From the NCBI RefSeq assembly GCF_000307875.1, contig NZ_AJLS01000043.1, positions 1 to 64,000 on the forward strand: 64,000 nt of DNA, read 5' to 3'. The notes beneath the pieces are model-generated. The model did not search any database and had not been told where the DNA came from. It saw nothing but the letters and a program-made list of their open reading frames with translations. The DNA comes from Neobacillus bataviensis LMG 21833. GTDB taxonomy: Bacteria; Bacillota; Bacilli; Bacillales; Cytobacillaceae. Both the position numbers and the translations under genes were made by a program. Below are positions 52,289 through 61,073 of this stretch, in pieces; the stretch's first letter is position 1, and each line of letters starts with the position of its first letter.

Positions 52289-52415
52289 GTTGCTACTATT
52301 ATTCATATTGTAAAATTGTTAATTGTTTCTCTTTTCTTTCAACAATAATGACGGATGAATGCTATAATTATTTGAAAATACAATTATTCTGATAATTAAA
52401 AGGAGTGGATTGGTA

Positions 52416-52928
52416 ATGAAGATTCCTTATAATGGGAAGTCCCCAACGATTGATGATTCTGTTTTTTTTGCACCTGGTGCTTACTTAATTGGTGATGTCC
52501 AAATTGGCAAGGATTCAACCGTGTGGTTTAATGCAGTCCTCCGTGCTGACGATGGCCCGATTATTATTGGTGAACGATGCAGTATCCAAGATAATTCGAC
52601 CATTCATTTATATGAAGGTTTTCCAGTGGTGATTGAGGATGATGTGACCATCGGACATAATGTTATATTGCACGGCTGCAAGGTCGGAAGGAATTCCATC
52701 ATTGGCATGGGCTCCACACTATTAGATAATGTAGAGGTCGGAGAGGAATGCATTATTGGTGCGAATACGCTGCTTGCTGGTGGGATTAAGATACCGCCCC
52801 GCTCCCTTGTACTAGGCTCACCAGGGAAAGTAGTCCGTGAGCTATCCGATAAAGATTTACAAATGCTGCAAATGTCCAGCGAGCATTACGTGCAAAAAGG
52901 GAAAGAATTTAAGGAGATTCTTAAATAA
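52416..52928 (+). CDS. ytoA: Gamma-carbonic anhydrase-like hexapeptide protein (YtoA)
   Basis: This 170-residue left-handed beta-helix protein consists of hexapeptide repeats (for example DVQIGKDSTVWFNAVLRADDGPIIIG). The gamma-class zinc ligands appear as His in STIHLY and the two His in TIGHNVILHGC. It matches YtoA/PaaY-type proteins and may be a zinc-dependent carbonic anhydrase or an acyl-thioesterase-like protein. I prefer the ATG at 52416, ten bases after AGGAG, to the TTG at 52410. Confidence 0.88.
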   Translation: MKIPYNGKSPTIDDSVFFAPGAYLIGDVQIGKDSTVWFNAVLRADDGPIIIGERCSIQDNSTIHLYEGFPVVIEDDVTIGHNVILHGCKVGRNSIIGMGSTLLDNVEVGEECIIGANTLLAGGIKIPPRSLVLGSPGKVVRELSDKDLQMLQMSSEHYVQKGKEFKEILK

Positions 52929-52956
52929 TTCACATTAAAATTCCGAAATGTTCAAG

Positions 52957-52990
52957 AAATCCACCCAAGAAACGGGTGGATTTCTCCTAT
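52957..52990. terminator. Bidirectional intrinsic terminator
   Basis: AAATCCACCC and GGGTGGATTT form a perfect 10-bp stem with a seven-base loop, followed by CTCCTATT. It separates ytoA from the convergent acetyltransferase gene. Confidence 0.8.
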
Positions 52991-53001
52991 TAAGCAATAG
53001 A

Positions 53002-53466
53002 TCATTTTATCTTTTTTTCGTATTCTATTAGAGTTAATCGATCATTTACTTTAAATTCCTTCGTCTTTTTATAGCCGAATTTTTCATAAAAATGGCGGGT
53101 ACGAGCATTATCCTTAGGAGTGTCTAAACTCCATTCCTTAACTTGTGGGAATTTCTTCTCTATGTGTGTCAGGACTTTGCTGCCTAATCCTCGATTTTGA
53201 AGATTCGGGCTAAGAAAAATGCGAAACAAACGATAATGGGTATCCGTTATTTTCACTAAACAGATACCGCCTGAAATTTTCCCATTTAGAAAAATAGTGT
53301 AATGAAGAGAATGTTCGAGTTTATATTTAAAAAAATCTAATGGTTCAGCAGCAGGACTTGAATCATAATCCTTATACTTCTTCAAATCGGATTGAAAGGC
53401 CTCTTTTTGAATATTTAATAGGGTTTCAGCTTCGTTCATTTTTGTCCTAGTGATTTTTAAATCCAT
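53002..53466 (-). CDS. GNAT-family N-acetyltransferase
   Basis: The 154-residue protein has the GNAT fold. LSPNLQNRGLGSKVLTHIEKK (about residues 90-110) is the acetyl-CoA pyrophosphate loop, and NARTRHFYEKFGYKKT is the C-terminal motif. The ATG at 53466 follows GAGGTGAG at a suitable distance. It may acetylate a small amine or ribosomal protein; the acceptor is unknown. It lies 118 bases after the amidohydrolase gene, separated by a dispersed repeat. Confidence 0.85.
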   Translation of the reverse strand: MDLKITRTKMNEAETLLNIQKEAFQSDLKKYKDYDSSPAAEPLDFFKYKLEHSLHYTIFLNGKISGGICLVKITDTHYRLFRIFLSPNLQNRGLGSKVLTHIEKKFPQVKEWSLDTPKDNARTRHFYEKFGYKKTKEFKVNDRLTLIEYEKKIK

Positions 53467-53551
53467 CATCTCACCTCGAATATACATTTCAATCATTATA
53501 TGAATCGACAGCGGAAATGAAATATAAAAAAATCACCAAATTAAGGGAAAA

Positions 53552-53564
53552 GGTGTCAGGCACC
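53552..53564. repeat. Copy 3 of the GGTGTCAGGCACC repeat
   Basis: The same 13-bp core as at 20323 lies 21 bases after the amidohydrolase stop. Confidence 0.6.
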
Positions 53565-53584
53565 TAAATTTCGTATTCTATATC

Positions 53585-54772
53585 CTAATCTAACTCATAA
53601 TAACCACAAACCACATATGCTACTGCTTTTGCTGCTACGAGAAGTGAATCTTCATCGATATCAAATTTAGGATTATGATTAAAATATGGTTTTTCCACGC
53701 CCTTAGGTGTACAACCGATATAGAAGAAGCATGAAGGGAATTTTTCAGCATAATAAGCAAAGTCTTCGGATGGCGGCATAGCTGGCCACTCTTCTACTTT
53801 GGTAATATCTTGATCATTTGCACTCTTTAAGAATTGAGCAACTTTCTCTGTTAATTCTGGGTTGTTATAAAGTGGTGGATAATCATTTTCGTAAGTTAGA
53901 TCACATGTTACACCAAATTCTTCTTCCAGTCCTTTTACTATACGTTTCATTTCTTTTTCAATGGTTGCCTTTGTTTCAACCGTCATATAACGAATATCGC
54001 CTTCAAGCTCTACGCTGTCCTTAATGACATTAAATGTACCTTTCCCATCAAATGAACCAATCGTAATGACACCAATATCAAAAGGGCTTAGGCGACGGCT
54101 GATAATTGTTTGAACGGCTGTAACAAAATGAGCACCAGCTACAATGGCATCATTCGCTAAATGTGGTGAAGAACCATGGCCGCCTCTCCCTTGAATTTTT
54201 AATTTCATATAAGCCCTGCCGTTAAAGGAAAATCCAGCATGATAACCAACCACTCCAGCTTTGTCCATTGGCAGCAGATGGATGCCAAATATATTGTCTA
54301 AGTCGTCAAGAATGCCAGATTCGACAATACTTTTTGCCCCGCCTGGCGGAACTTCTTCTGCATGTTGGTGAATAATTTTGATAGTACCAGGAATTTCATC
54401 CTTTAATTTAATGAGGCAATCCGCTAAGATTAACAAATAGGCTGTATGTCCATCATGCCCACACCCATGAAAAACGCCTTCATTTTTTGATTTAAATGGT
54501 AAATCGGTTTCTTCGACAATTGGGAGTGCATCAAAATCAGCGCGCAAACCAATATTTTTCCCAGGTTTGCCGCCTTTTATGGTTACGATAACTCCGTGTC
54601 CATTACCTACATTCGTTTGAACTTCTACGTCCTTACCTTTATAAAAATCAATAATATATTGAGCTGTTTTTTCTTCTTTAAAAGAAAGCTCAGGATTTTC
54701 GTGGAGATGTCTGCGAATTTTGATCATTTCATCCTTTCGAGATTCTAACATCTCCATTAATTTACTTTTCAT
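53585..54772 (-). CDS. M20-family amidohydrolase (N-acyl amino acid / aminobenzoyl-glutamate type)
   Basis: This 395-residue metallohydrolase belongs to the M20D group. The metal motif CGHDGHTAY (about residue 99), the HQHAEEVPPGGA with the catalytic Glu pair, and the lid domain (about 185-295) are present; the Cys in the first motif is the usual metal ligand of this branch. It should cleave an N-acyl or N-aminobenzoyl amino acid. It follows the MFS gene by 71 bases, so uptake and hydrolysis of one substrate is a reasonable inference. The likely substrates are indole-acetyl- or hippurate-like conjugates. Confidence 0.88.
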   Translation of the reverse strand: MKSKLMEMLESRKDEMIKIRRHLHENPELSFKEEKTAQYIIDFYKGKDVEVQTNVGNGHGVIVTIKGGKPGKNIGLRADFDALPIVEETDLPFKSKNEGVFHGCGHDGHTAYLLILADCLIKLKDEIPGTIKIIHQHAEEVPPGGAKSIVESGILDDLDNIFGIHLLPMDKAGVVGYHAGFSFNGRAYMKLKIQGRGGHGSSPHLANDAIVAGAHFVTAVQTIISRRLSPFDIGVITIGSFDGKGTFNVIKDSVELEGDIRYMTVETKATIEKEMKRIVKGLEEEFGVTCDLTYENDYPPLYNNPELTEKVAQFLKSANDQDITKVEEWPAMPPSEDFAYYAEKFPSCFFYIGCTPKGVEKPYFNHNPKFDIDEDSLLVAAKAVAYVVCGYYELD

Positions 54773-54843
54773 GATCTAACCACCTTTTTATTATTTTCGA
54801 AAGCGCCACTAAATGTGGCGCGTTTTACATTTCCAATTGCTAA

Positions 54844-56271
54844 TTATTCCGTAATAGGACGTTGGCTGGTAGCCTTTGATTTTGTAGGAGCAGTAGATGT
54901 TTTACCGGCATCTCCTGGTACCATAAAGATAATAGATAATATTGAAAGTATACCGAATATTACGTTTACGATAATACCTATTGAAGCAGCTGTTTCAAGA
55001 TTTCCATTGGCTGCGATTGCACCGTAAACAGTTGCAGAAATCGCGACCCCGAATGCACTGCCAAGTGAGCTTGCCATTTTATAAACTCCAGCTGCCTCAC
55101 CGACTTTATCAGCAGGAGCATTAGATACAGATGTATCTGTCGATGGAGTTGCATATAATCCAAGTCCAAGTCCAAATAGGGCAAATCCAATAAAGACGAC
55201 GATCGTATAAGTAAGGTCCGGTAAGAAGGTTAAGCCCATTATTGCCACACCGACTGTCGTAATCAAGGCACCCCAAATCATTGGTAATTTGGCGCCTACC
55301 TTTTGTAATATTTTCTCACCGACACGAATCATCGCAAGCACTGCTACTAAATAACCAAGTGATAGCATACCTGATTGGAATGAATTAAATCCACGACCTA
55401 CTTGTACATACGTATTCGCTACAACTAGTGTACCAGCAATCGCATTCAGCAAGAAATTGGAAATAGTTGCACCAGTATAAGGCTTATTTTTAAATACAGC
55501 AAAGTCAATCAGTACGATATCTTTCCTTTTTTCAACTTTGATGAAAACAATCAAACCTATGATTGTGACAATGAGTAGGCCAATTGTAAGCGGGCTTGCC
55601 CATCCTAAATCTGCTCCGTAATTAATAAATACGTTCAAAGCAAGCATTGTAATGATAAAAATAACTAAGCCAGTGTAATCGAATTTAAAAGCGCCTGTAG
55701 ATTCTTGTTTACTTTCTGGCGTGGCTTTCAGTAGAAACATACCAATAAGAGCAAAGATGATAGAAAAAATGAAAATCCATCTCCAACCCATATAGGTTGC
55801 AATTGCACCACCGGCAAAAGAGGCAACCCCTGATCCGCCCCAAGAACCGATAGACCAGAAACTAAGAGCACGCTGGCGATCTTTCCCTTCGAAATAAGCT
55901 TTCATTAATGCAATGGTTGAGGGCATAATACATGCAGCTGAAAGACCTTGAATGATACGTCCAATAATTAGCAATGCGGACCCGTGAGCTAAAACGAGGC
56001 AAAGTGAACCCACTATACTCAAAATAAAACCAGTATAGGCAATCTTTTTACGCCCAATTTTATCGGCAAGTCCACCAGCAGCAACGATAAACATTCCTGA
56101 GAACAAAGCCGTTAAACTAATGGCAATGTTCACCGTTCCAAGTGAAATACCCAAATCTTTTTGAACAGCAGGAACCACATTGACCATTGCTTGTGCAAAT
56201 AGCCAAAATGTAATCACACCAAACACAATTCCTGTTATCATTTTATTTGTACCTTTGTAACCTGTTTCCAA
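54844..56271 (-). CDS. MFS transporter, 14-helix type
   Basis: The 475-residue protein has fourteen predicted membrane helices, as in the EmrB/QacA group, with motif A GGLADKIGRKK near residue 75. The start is a TTG at 56271 (the frame then reads METGYKGTNKMITG) with GGGGGG seven bases upstream. It is co-oriented with the amidohydrolase and could import or export its substrate or product. Two copies of TAACCGTTAAC lie in its upstream region, a probable operator for the AraC-type regulator encoded upstream. Confidence 0.85.
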   Translation of the reverse strand: METGYKGTNKMITGIVFGVITFWLFAQAMVNVVPAVQKDLGISLGTVNIAISLTALFSGMFIVAAGGLADKIGRKKIAYTGFILSIVGSLCLVLAHGSALLIIGRIIQGLSAACIMPSTIALMKAYFEGKDRQRALSFWSIGSWGGSGVASFAGGAIATYMGWRWIFIFSIIFALIGMFLLKATPESKQESTGAFKFDYTGLVIFIITMLALNVFINYGADLGWASPLTIGLLIVTIIGLIVFIKVEKRKDIVLIDFAVFKNKPYTGATISNFLLNAIAGTLVVANTYVQVGRGFNSFQSGMLSLGYLVAVLAMIRVGEKILQKVGAKLPMIWGALITTVGVAIMGLTFLPDLTYTIVVFIGFALFGLGLGLYATPSTDTSVSNAPADKVGEAAGVYKMASSLGSAFGVAISATVYGAIAANGNLETAASIGIIVNVIFGILSILSIIFMVPGDAGKTSTAPTKSKATSQRPITE

Positions 56272-56298
56272 GGTTGAACCCCCCAATATGTTTTATTT

Positions 56299-56435
56299 GT
56301 TAACCGTTAACTAAAATAATTATTAATAAAACCTACATTAAGTATTTGAATAAAATACCTCTACAATTCATCTGAAATATATATATTCTTTTGAAGATAA
56401 CGGTTAACTCATATCTTGTTCATACACTTATTATA
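56299..56435 (-). promoter_or_regulatory. MFS promoter with paired TAACCGTTA sites
   Basis: GTTAACCGTTAAC at 56299-56311 and TAACGGTTAAC at 56398-56408 are inverted copies of one element about 99 bp apart. A minus-strand TATAAT at 56430-56435 has no good -35 box, as expected of an activator-dependent promoter. AraC-type regulators often bind such distant sites. The remaining bases of 56272-56598 are AT-rich without a gene. Confidence 0.5.
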
Positions 56436-56598
56436 GAAAAATCATCACATGAAACTGAGTCAATTCTTGTTTAGTTTTGTTGTATTTCTGGTCAATTTTT
56501 TAACAGCACGTCTTTTATCGCTAAAAAATGACGTTGATTTTTGACATTAACTCATATTTGGACAAAAAATAGCCATTGATACGGAAACATATCAATGA

Positions 56599-58977
56599 CT
56601 AATCTGAAAACTCAATTGCTTTGCGGATATCGAAAAAATGGATAGCGTTTGTCGTCATATAGGAATAAAACACCCATTCATCATCAATGGACTCATCAAA
56701 TAGTTCTAATGAAGGATGACTGGAACGGGTAATATAATCAATAATTTCAGCATCCATTCCATATTTACTACTCAATTTCCACCAATTTGTGTACAATGCC
56801 CCATTGTCTTTGTCAAAAATATACTTACGCACCTGATATTCTCCTCGTTGTATTCCAGAAATTTTTACGCGAATATCTTTATTTAGCTTTTGAAGAAAAG
56901 CTTCCTCAATTGAATAGTACGGATTTACATAATTACAATTCATGAGAACCAGCTGGTAGCCCCGATTCGTTTGCGTCATGAGATAGTCGTGGCCCTTTGC
57001 CACTACCTCTCCTTTCAGTTTGTTCGCAAATAACATCGCATAATAGGCGGGACGCTTTCCTTTAAAATAATGAAATAATTCCAACCCTTCAAGACGGATC
57101 CTTAGATTCTGTTTATCCTCTTCATGTAATTCAGTATTTATCCAAAAAGCTAGCGATTCGATTTTATTGGCTAAATCCAAGGCATTTTTTAACACTAACG
57201 CACCGCGGAAAAACGTGCCATTTGTATAGCGTGTATTTCCGGAAAGCGTATTCCACGATACGAGAAACAGCGGTTTATCAATCTGATGCTGCTTTAAAAA
57301 TCCTTTTACCTTATTAGTTGTATCCGCTATGTATTCCTTAGCCAAAGAAAAGCGATCATCACCCATTTCGGTAAAATCAATCACTTCATTTTGGTTTGCA
57401 TGATAGCCGATAAAGTCAATGTGATCCCCTTCTTTTACTTGCCAAATGTGCTCTTTCGGAATTTTTTCATCATAAAAAGAAAATGGCAGAAATACACCGA
57501 CTTGAATTCCCGGTACATGCTGTTTAAGGAGGCGGTATAATTTCAAGTAGACCTGCTGTAAGCTATTGGACTCCACCGCGGTAAAATACGGTTCATAAAA
57601 CATGAAATGCCATTTAGACAGATACCGTTCTCCATAAACCTGCAAACAATGGTGTAATAACTTGGCTAGCTTACTGAAATACTGTTTTTGGTCTTTGGAG
57701 ATTTCTTGATAATCTACCCGCACAAACAATGATAGATTATGTTTTTCCATAAAATTTAATGCTCCATTAATGTTGAAGTAAGACGAGGTTGTGGCAACCC
57801 GTTCATCCGTTTCCACAGAGGGAAGAATGGTTGTCCCACTCACCAAATGGCGAATCCCAATAAAGCCTAATCCTAATTCATCTTTCACCATTAACACCTG
57901 CGAACGCACATCTTCTTTTAATAATTCCTTTAATTCACTAATCATCAGGATGTTTTCCGGAAGATCGATCAATCCCTGTTTTTCTCGGGTAAGTTCAATT
58001 GACAATTCTTCATAGCGTGTTTCCGTATTAACATACATTTTATCGTCAGCTGTAAGGATCATCCCTAACTTAGTTAAAACATCTAGAGACTTCATTAGTG
58101 TTTCCGAATCATTCAAATTATAGCGGTTGACGGAGTCCATTTGTTGTTCTGCGGAATGTGTTTCTCGATATTCGTGAGGTGTGACACCATAGACCTCTTT
58201 AAAAAGATTCGTAAATGATTTTATATTTGGAAATCCATTCTTCATCGCAATCTGAGAAATAGAATCCGCTGAATAAAGTAAGTCCTTTACACCGTGCTTC
58301 AGTCTAATATTCATTAAAAATCGGCTGAAACCCATCCCCATCTTTTGTTTAAAATAGCGGGATAAATAAGCGGTTGATAGAAACGTCTTCTGCGCCATTT
58401 CCTCTAACGTAATCAGCTGCTCATAATTTCTTTCCATATAATCAATGATTTGTGTTAACCGTTGATCATCTGTATCGATTTTTTCAAAAGCTGTTCCTTC
58501 AAAGCTGAAATTACGAATAAGAATGATTAGTATTTGACAGATATTCCCTTGAATTTCAAGCTTATAGCTTTCCTCTCTTCTTAAATAGGTAATCATCATT
58601 TCCGCCAGTAATTTCCTAATATTATCAACCTTTAATTCCCGACCCATTTCAACTTCCTGAGAAAAGCATTTGAACCTGCGAATGTGATACTCTGGATAAA
58701 AGCGGTCGATAAAGGAATCCGTAATGGTTAACAATAGTACGCAATTGTCTTTCGTACCGTGAAATTGATACAGTTGATTGCGATTAAGCAGCAGCAAATC
58801 ATTCTCACCTAATGAATAAAAGCGGCGATTCGTTTCCACTGTTAATACATCATTAATAACAAAGACAATTTGGATCCCCCTATTTACCTTTGGCGCAACA
58901 TATTCAATCCTATTAAGCTCAAGAAAAAAATCCAATCCTTGGTCTTTCAACCCATTCACCTCTATATCGAGCCCCAT
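56599..58977 (-). CDS. AraC-family regulator with C-terminal GH39-like domain
   Basis: The 792-residue protein has an N-terminal cupin-like sensor (residues 15-120), an AraC double helix-turn-helix (about 165-265, ending SFTNLFKEVYGVTPHEYRE) and about 440 residues resembling GH39 beta-xylosidases. In that part WHFMFYEP (about 455-462) corresponds to the acid/base WNEP motif, and SWNTLSGN (about 572-579) to the TEWN nucleophile motif. The nucleophile Glu is Ser here, so it is more likely a carbohydrate sensor than an enzyme. It lies 12 bases downstream of the FUSC gene and upstream of the MFS-amidohydrolase pair. Confidence 0.85.
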   Translation of the reverse strand: MGLDIEVNGLKDQGLDFFLELNRIEYVAPKVNRGIQIVFVINDVLTVETNRRFYSLGENDLLLLNRNQLYQFHGTKDNCVLLLTITDSFIDRFYPEYHIRRFKCFSQEVEMGRELKVDNIRKLLAEMMITYLRREESYKLEIQGNICQILIILIRNFSFEGTAFEKIDTDDQRLTQIIDYMERNYEQLITLEEMAQKTFLSTAYLSRYFKQKMGMGFSRFLMNIRLKHGVKDLLYSADSISQIAMKNGFPNIKSFTNLFKEVYGVTPHEYRETHSAEQQMDSVNRYNLNDSETLMKSLDVLTKLGMILTADDKMYVNTETRYEELSIELTREKQGLIDLPENILMISELKELLKEDVRSQVLMVKDELGLGFIGIRHLVSGTTILPSVETDERVATTSSYFNINGALNFMEKHNLSLFVRVDYQEISKDQKQYFSKLAKLLHHCLQVYGERYLSKWHFMFYEPYFTAVESNSLQQVYLKLYRLLKQHVPGIQVGVFLPFSFYDEKIPKEHIWQVKEGDHIDFIGYHANQNEVIDFTEMGDDRFSLAKEYIADTTNKVKGFLKQHQIDKPLFLVSWNTLSGNTRYTNGTFFRGALVLKNALDLANKIESLAFWINTELHEEDKQNLRIRLEGLELFHYFKGKRPAYYAMLFANKLKGEVVAKGHDYLMTQTNRGYQLVLMNCNYVNPYYSIEEAFLQKLNKDIRVKISGIQRGEYQVRKYIFDKDNGALYTNWWKLSSKYGMDAEIIDYITRSSHPSLELFDESIDDEWVFYSYMTTNAIHFFDIRKAIEFSD

Positions 58978-58989
58978 AACCCTACAGGT

Positions 58990-60939
58990 CTAAGAGATCG
59001 TTTTCGTTTCTGTTTTATTGATATGTTTCTCCCCTAAAGCGTTTTGCAAATCGACGATTTCCTTTTGGATTTTTGAGAATCCCTGTATTTCAGGTACCTT
59101 CTTCCGAACTACTGTTTGTTTATTCTCAACTGCACTTGCCATTGATTCAAAGACGAATAATATTTGGGCGAGGCTTTCATCCGGAAGAATTGGCCGGTTA
59201 CGCATTTTCAAACATGCATCAAGATGAAATCGCAACTGTTCCATTGAAAAAATGGCTGGCCATAATTCCCCTAAAGCTGATTTATTGTTCGGGAATTCCC
59301 CTAAAGCTGTTTTATAGATAATTTTTAAATTATCAAAATTCGTGTGCATTTTGGTACGTGCAGGGATCTTTTCTAAAGAAAAGCCCTTGCTTTGTTCTGA
59401 AAATAACACCTGAAAATACTGCATCTGACTGCGAATGGTTTTAGCCATGGCATGTGGCAGCCTGCTTGAAGCGGACCTTCTTCCTGTTAAATAAGTACCA
59501 AGCAGCCCTATAAAGCAACCAATTAACACGTCTGTTATTCGTGCTGTTGCAAAAATGGACAACTTATGTAAGTGTGTCGAACTTTCAGCGATTAATAAGG
59601 CGTTTGGTGTGATGAACATGGCAGCAAGCGCATAATTCCTTACAATATAAAGCTCAGTCAAGGTTGTCAGTACAAAGATGATGAACACAATTAAAATTCC
59701 TTGGGGTTTTGCCGAAAGAATGATGCTCGCTGCCAGAATTCCTATGATTGTCCCTAAAGTTCTCTGGATTGCGCGATGAAGGGTAGACATAATGGTAGAA
59801 CCCAGCATAACTGCAGCACAGGATAACGGGATCCAATAGGATCGGTAAAAATCAAATGAATACGCAACAATCGCCGCAATCGTAAGGATTGCTCCATAGC
59901 GAACGGCAGAAAGAAAGACTATCGAGTTTTTGTCAAAAGCACCACCGAATAGAGTAGTTAATGGACGCTTGAAAATGGTAATTTCTTGATTGATTTTCGA
60001 AACAGGCTCATTCATTATGGCGTCAGCATCAAAGATTTTGCGAAATAATTGGTAGATGTCATCATCCATTTCTTCAGGGAGGCGAAAATTTAATCGCGTG
60101 TTCATTTTATGATCGATTGAATGGACAATCCCCCTGACAGCTGCTGCTATTTCGGGGGGTAGCTTTCCGCTTTGTTCAGAAAAGCGCTCCATGACATGCA
60201 TAAATATAGTATTGGCGTGATTATTTAACAAGATTAACCGCTTGAACAATTCCTTACTTCGCCATGAAATGTATCCAGCCAAAAGAATATCATCCGTATC
60301 CTTCATCTGCATCACGGTTCGATGCCTTGCTTGATTATAGTTTTTCGTACCGATGGATTCTAAAAAGCATGCTAGTTCTGAATATACTTTTTTTACAGCC
60401 CTCATTTCAGGTGCATGTGGATGATAAAGCCAACCAACCATTCCAATTAACCATGAAAGCAGCCCGCCCAATAAAACCAGACCCGCTCTCAACGGGGCAA
60501 GGGCAGGATTAATCGGCATCCCTGAAGTCATGGAAAAACATAAAACAAAAAACACTGCTGCTGGCCCCGGAATTTTCAACGCTCCAAAAATAAATGTCCC
60601 TACTGCTCCAATAACTCCGACCATTAATGCAAATACCAATGGGTACGGAGCAAGCATCGTTCCCATACCAACCGATAGGCTCAGCCCAACCATCACCCAA
60701 AATAATTTATTCGCCCTCTGTGCATATGGCTCATTAAAAACATAGAGATAGGTAAAACCCCCAATCCCTGCCTGCATTCCATACGCTAAATTTCCGTTAA
60801 GCAACCCAATGAGGGCCGGGATTGCCGCACAAAAGCCGGCGCAAATCGCTTTTGTCCATGGAAAAGGATTCTTTTTAATTTCTAGTGCCTGCTTTACAAA
60901 CTTGAATATTGACGGTGACGTGTGCATCTTTTTACCCAA
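58990..60939 (-). CDS. FUSC-family aromatic acid exporter-like protein
   Basis: This 649-residue membrane protein has two blocks of about six helices (about residues 30-175 and 335-480) separated and followed by cytosolic helical segments, as in the FUSC/YccS/AaeB family that exports aromatic acids or hydroxybenzoates. The second block carries YRSYWIPLSCAAVMLGSTIMSTLHRAIQRTLGTIIG, a clear family signature. It heads the transcript that continues into the AraC/GH39 regulator. A neighbouring MFS pump and amidohydrolase suggest handling of aromatic conjugates; that is inference. Confidence 0.85.
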   Translation of the reverse strand: MGKKMHTSPSIFKFVKQALEIKKNPFPWTKAICAGFCAAIPALIGLLNGNLAYGMQAGIGGFTYLYVFNEPYAQRANKLFWVMVGLSLSVGMGTMLAPYPLVFALMVGVIGAVGTFIFGALKIPGPAAVFFVLCFSMTSGMPINPALAPLRAGLVLLGGLLSWLIGMVGWLYHPHAPEMRAVKKVYSELACFLESIGTKNYNQARHRTVMQMKDTDDILLAGYISWRSKELFKRLILLNNHANTIFMHVMERFSEQSGKLPPEIAAAVRGIVHSIDHKMNTRLNFRLPEEMDDDIYQLFRKIFDADAIMNEPVSKINQEITIFKRPLTTLFGGAFDKNSIVFLSAVRYGAILTIAAIVAYSFDFYRSYWIPLSCAAVMLGSTIMSTLHRAIQRTLGTIIGILAASIILSAKPQGILIVFIIFVLTTLTELYIVRNYALAAMFITPNALLIAESSTHLHKLSIFATARITDVLIGCFIGLLGTYLTGRRSASSRLPHAMAKTIRSQMQYFQVLFSEQSKGFSLEKIPARTKMHTNFDNLKIIYKTALGEFPNNKSALGELWPAIFSMEQLRFHLDACLKMRNRPILPDESLAQILFVFESMASAVENKQTVVRKKVPEIQGFSKIQKEIVDLQNALGEKHINKTETKTIS

Positions 60940-61026
60940 ATCGCAAACCTCTTTCGACGAAAATCTTTGTTTAAAAATAGTATTCTCAATATGCCCCTCT
61001 CATATTGCATAAACCTTCCCAAAGAA

Positions 61027-61054
61027 AAAAGACCGAACACACGTCCAGTCTTTT
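61027..61054 (-). terminator. Terminator of the MFS gene at 61074
   Basis: AAAAGAC and GTCTTTT form a 7-bp stem, and the minus strand continues with TTTTTTCTTT. Confidence 0.6.
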
Positions 61055-61073
61055 CGTCAGTAAATATGAATGT

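Noticed and set aside
52022-52348. 108-residue frame on the plus strand
   Set aside because: It lies on the antisense of the ilvA T-box leader and has no ribosome site or recognisable protein features.
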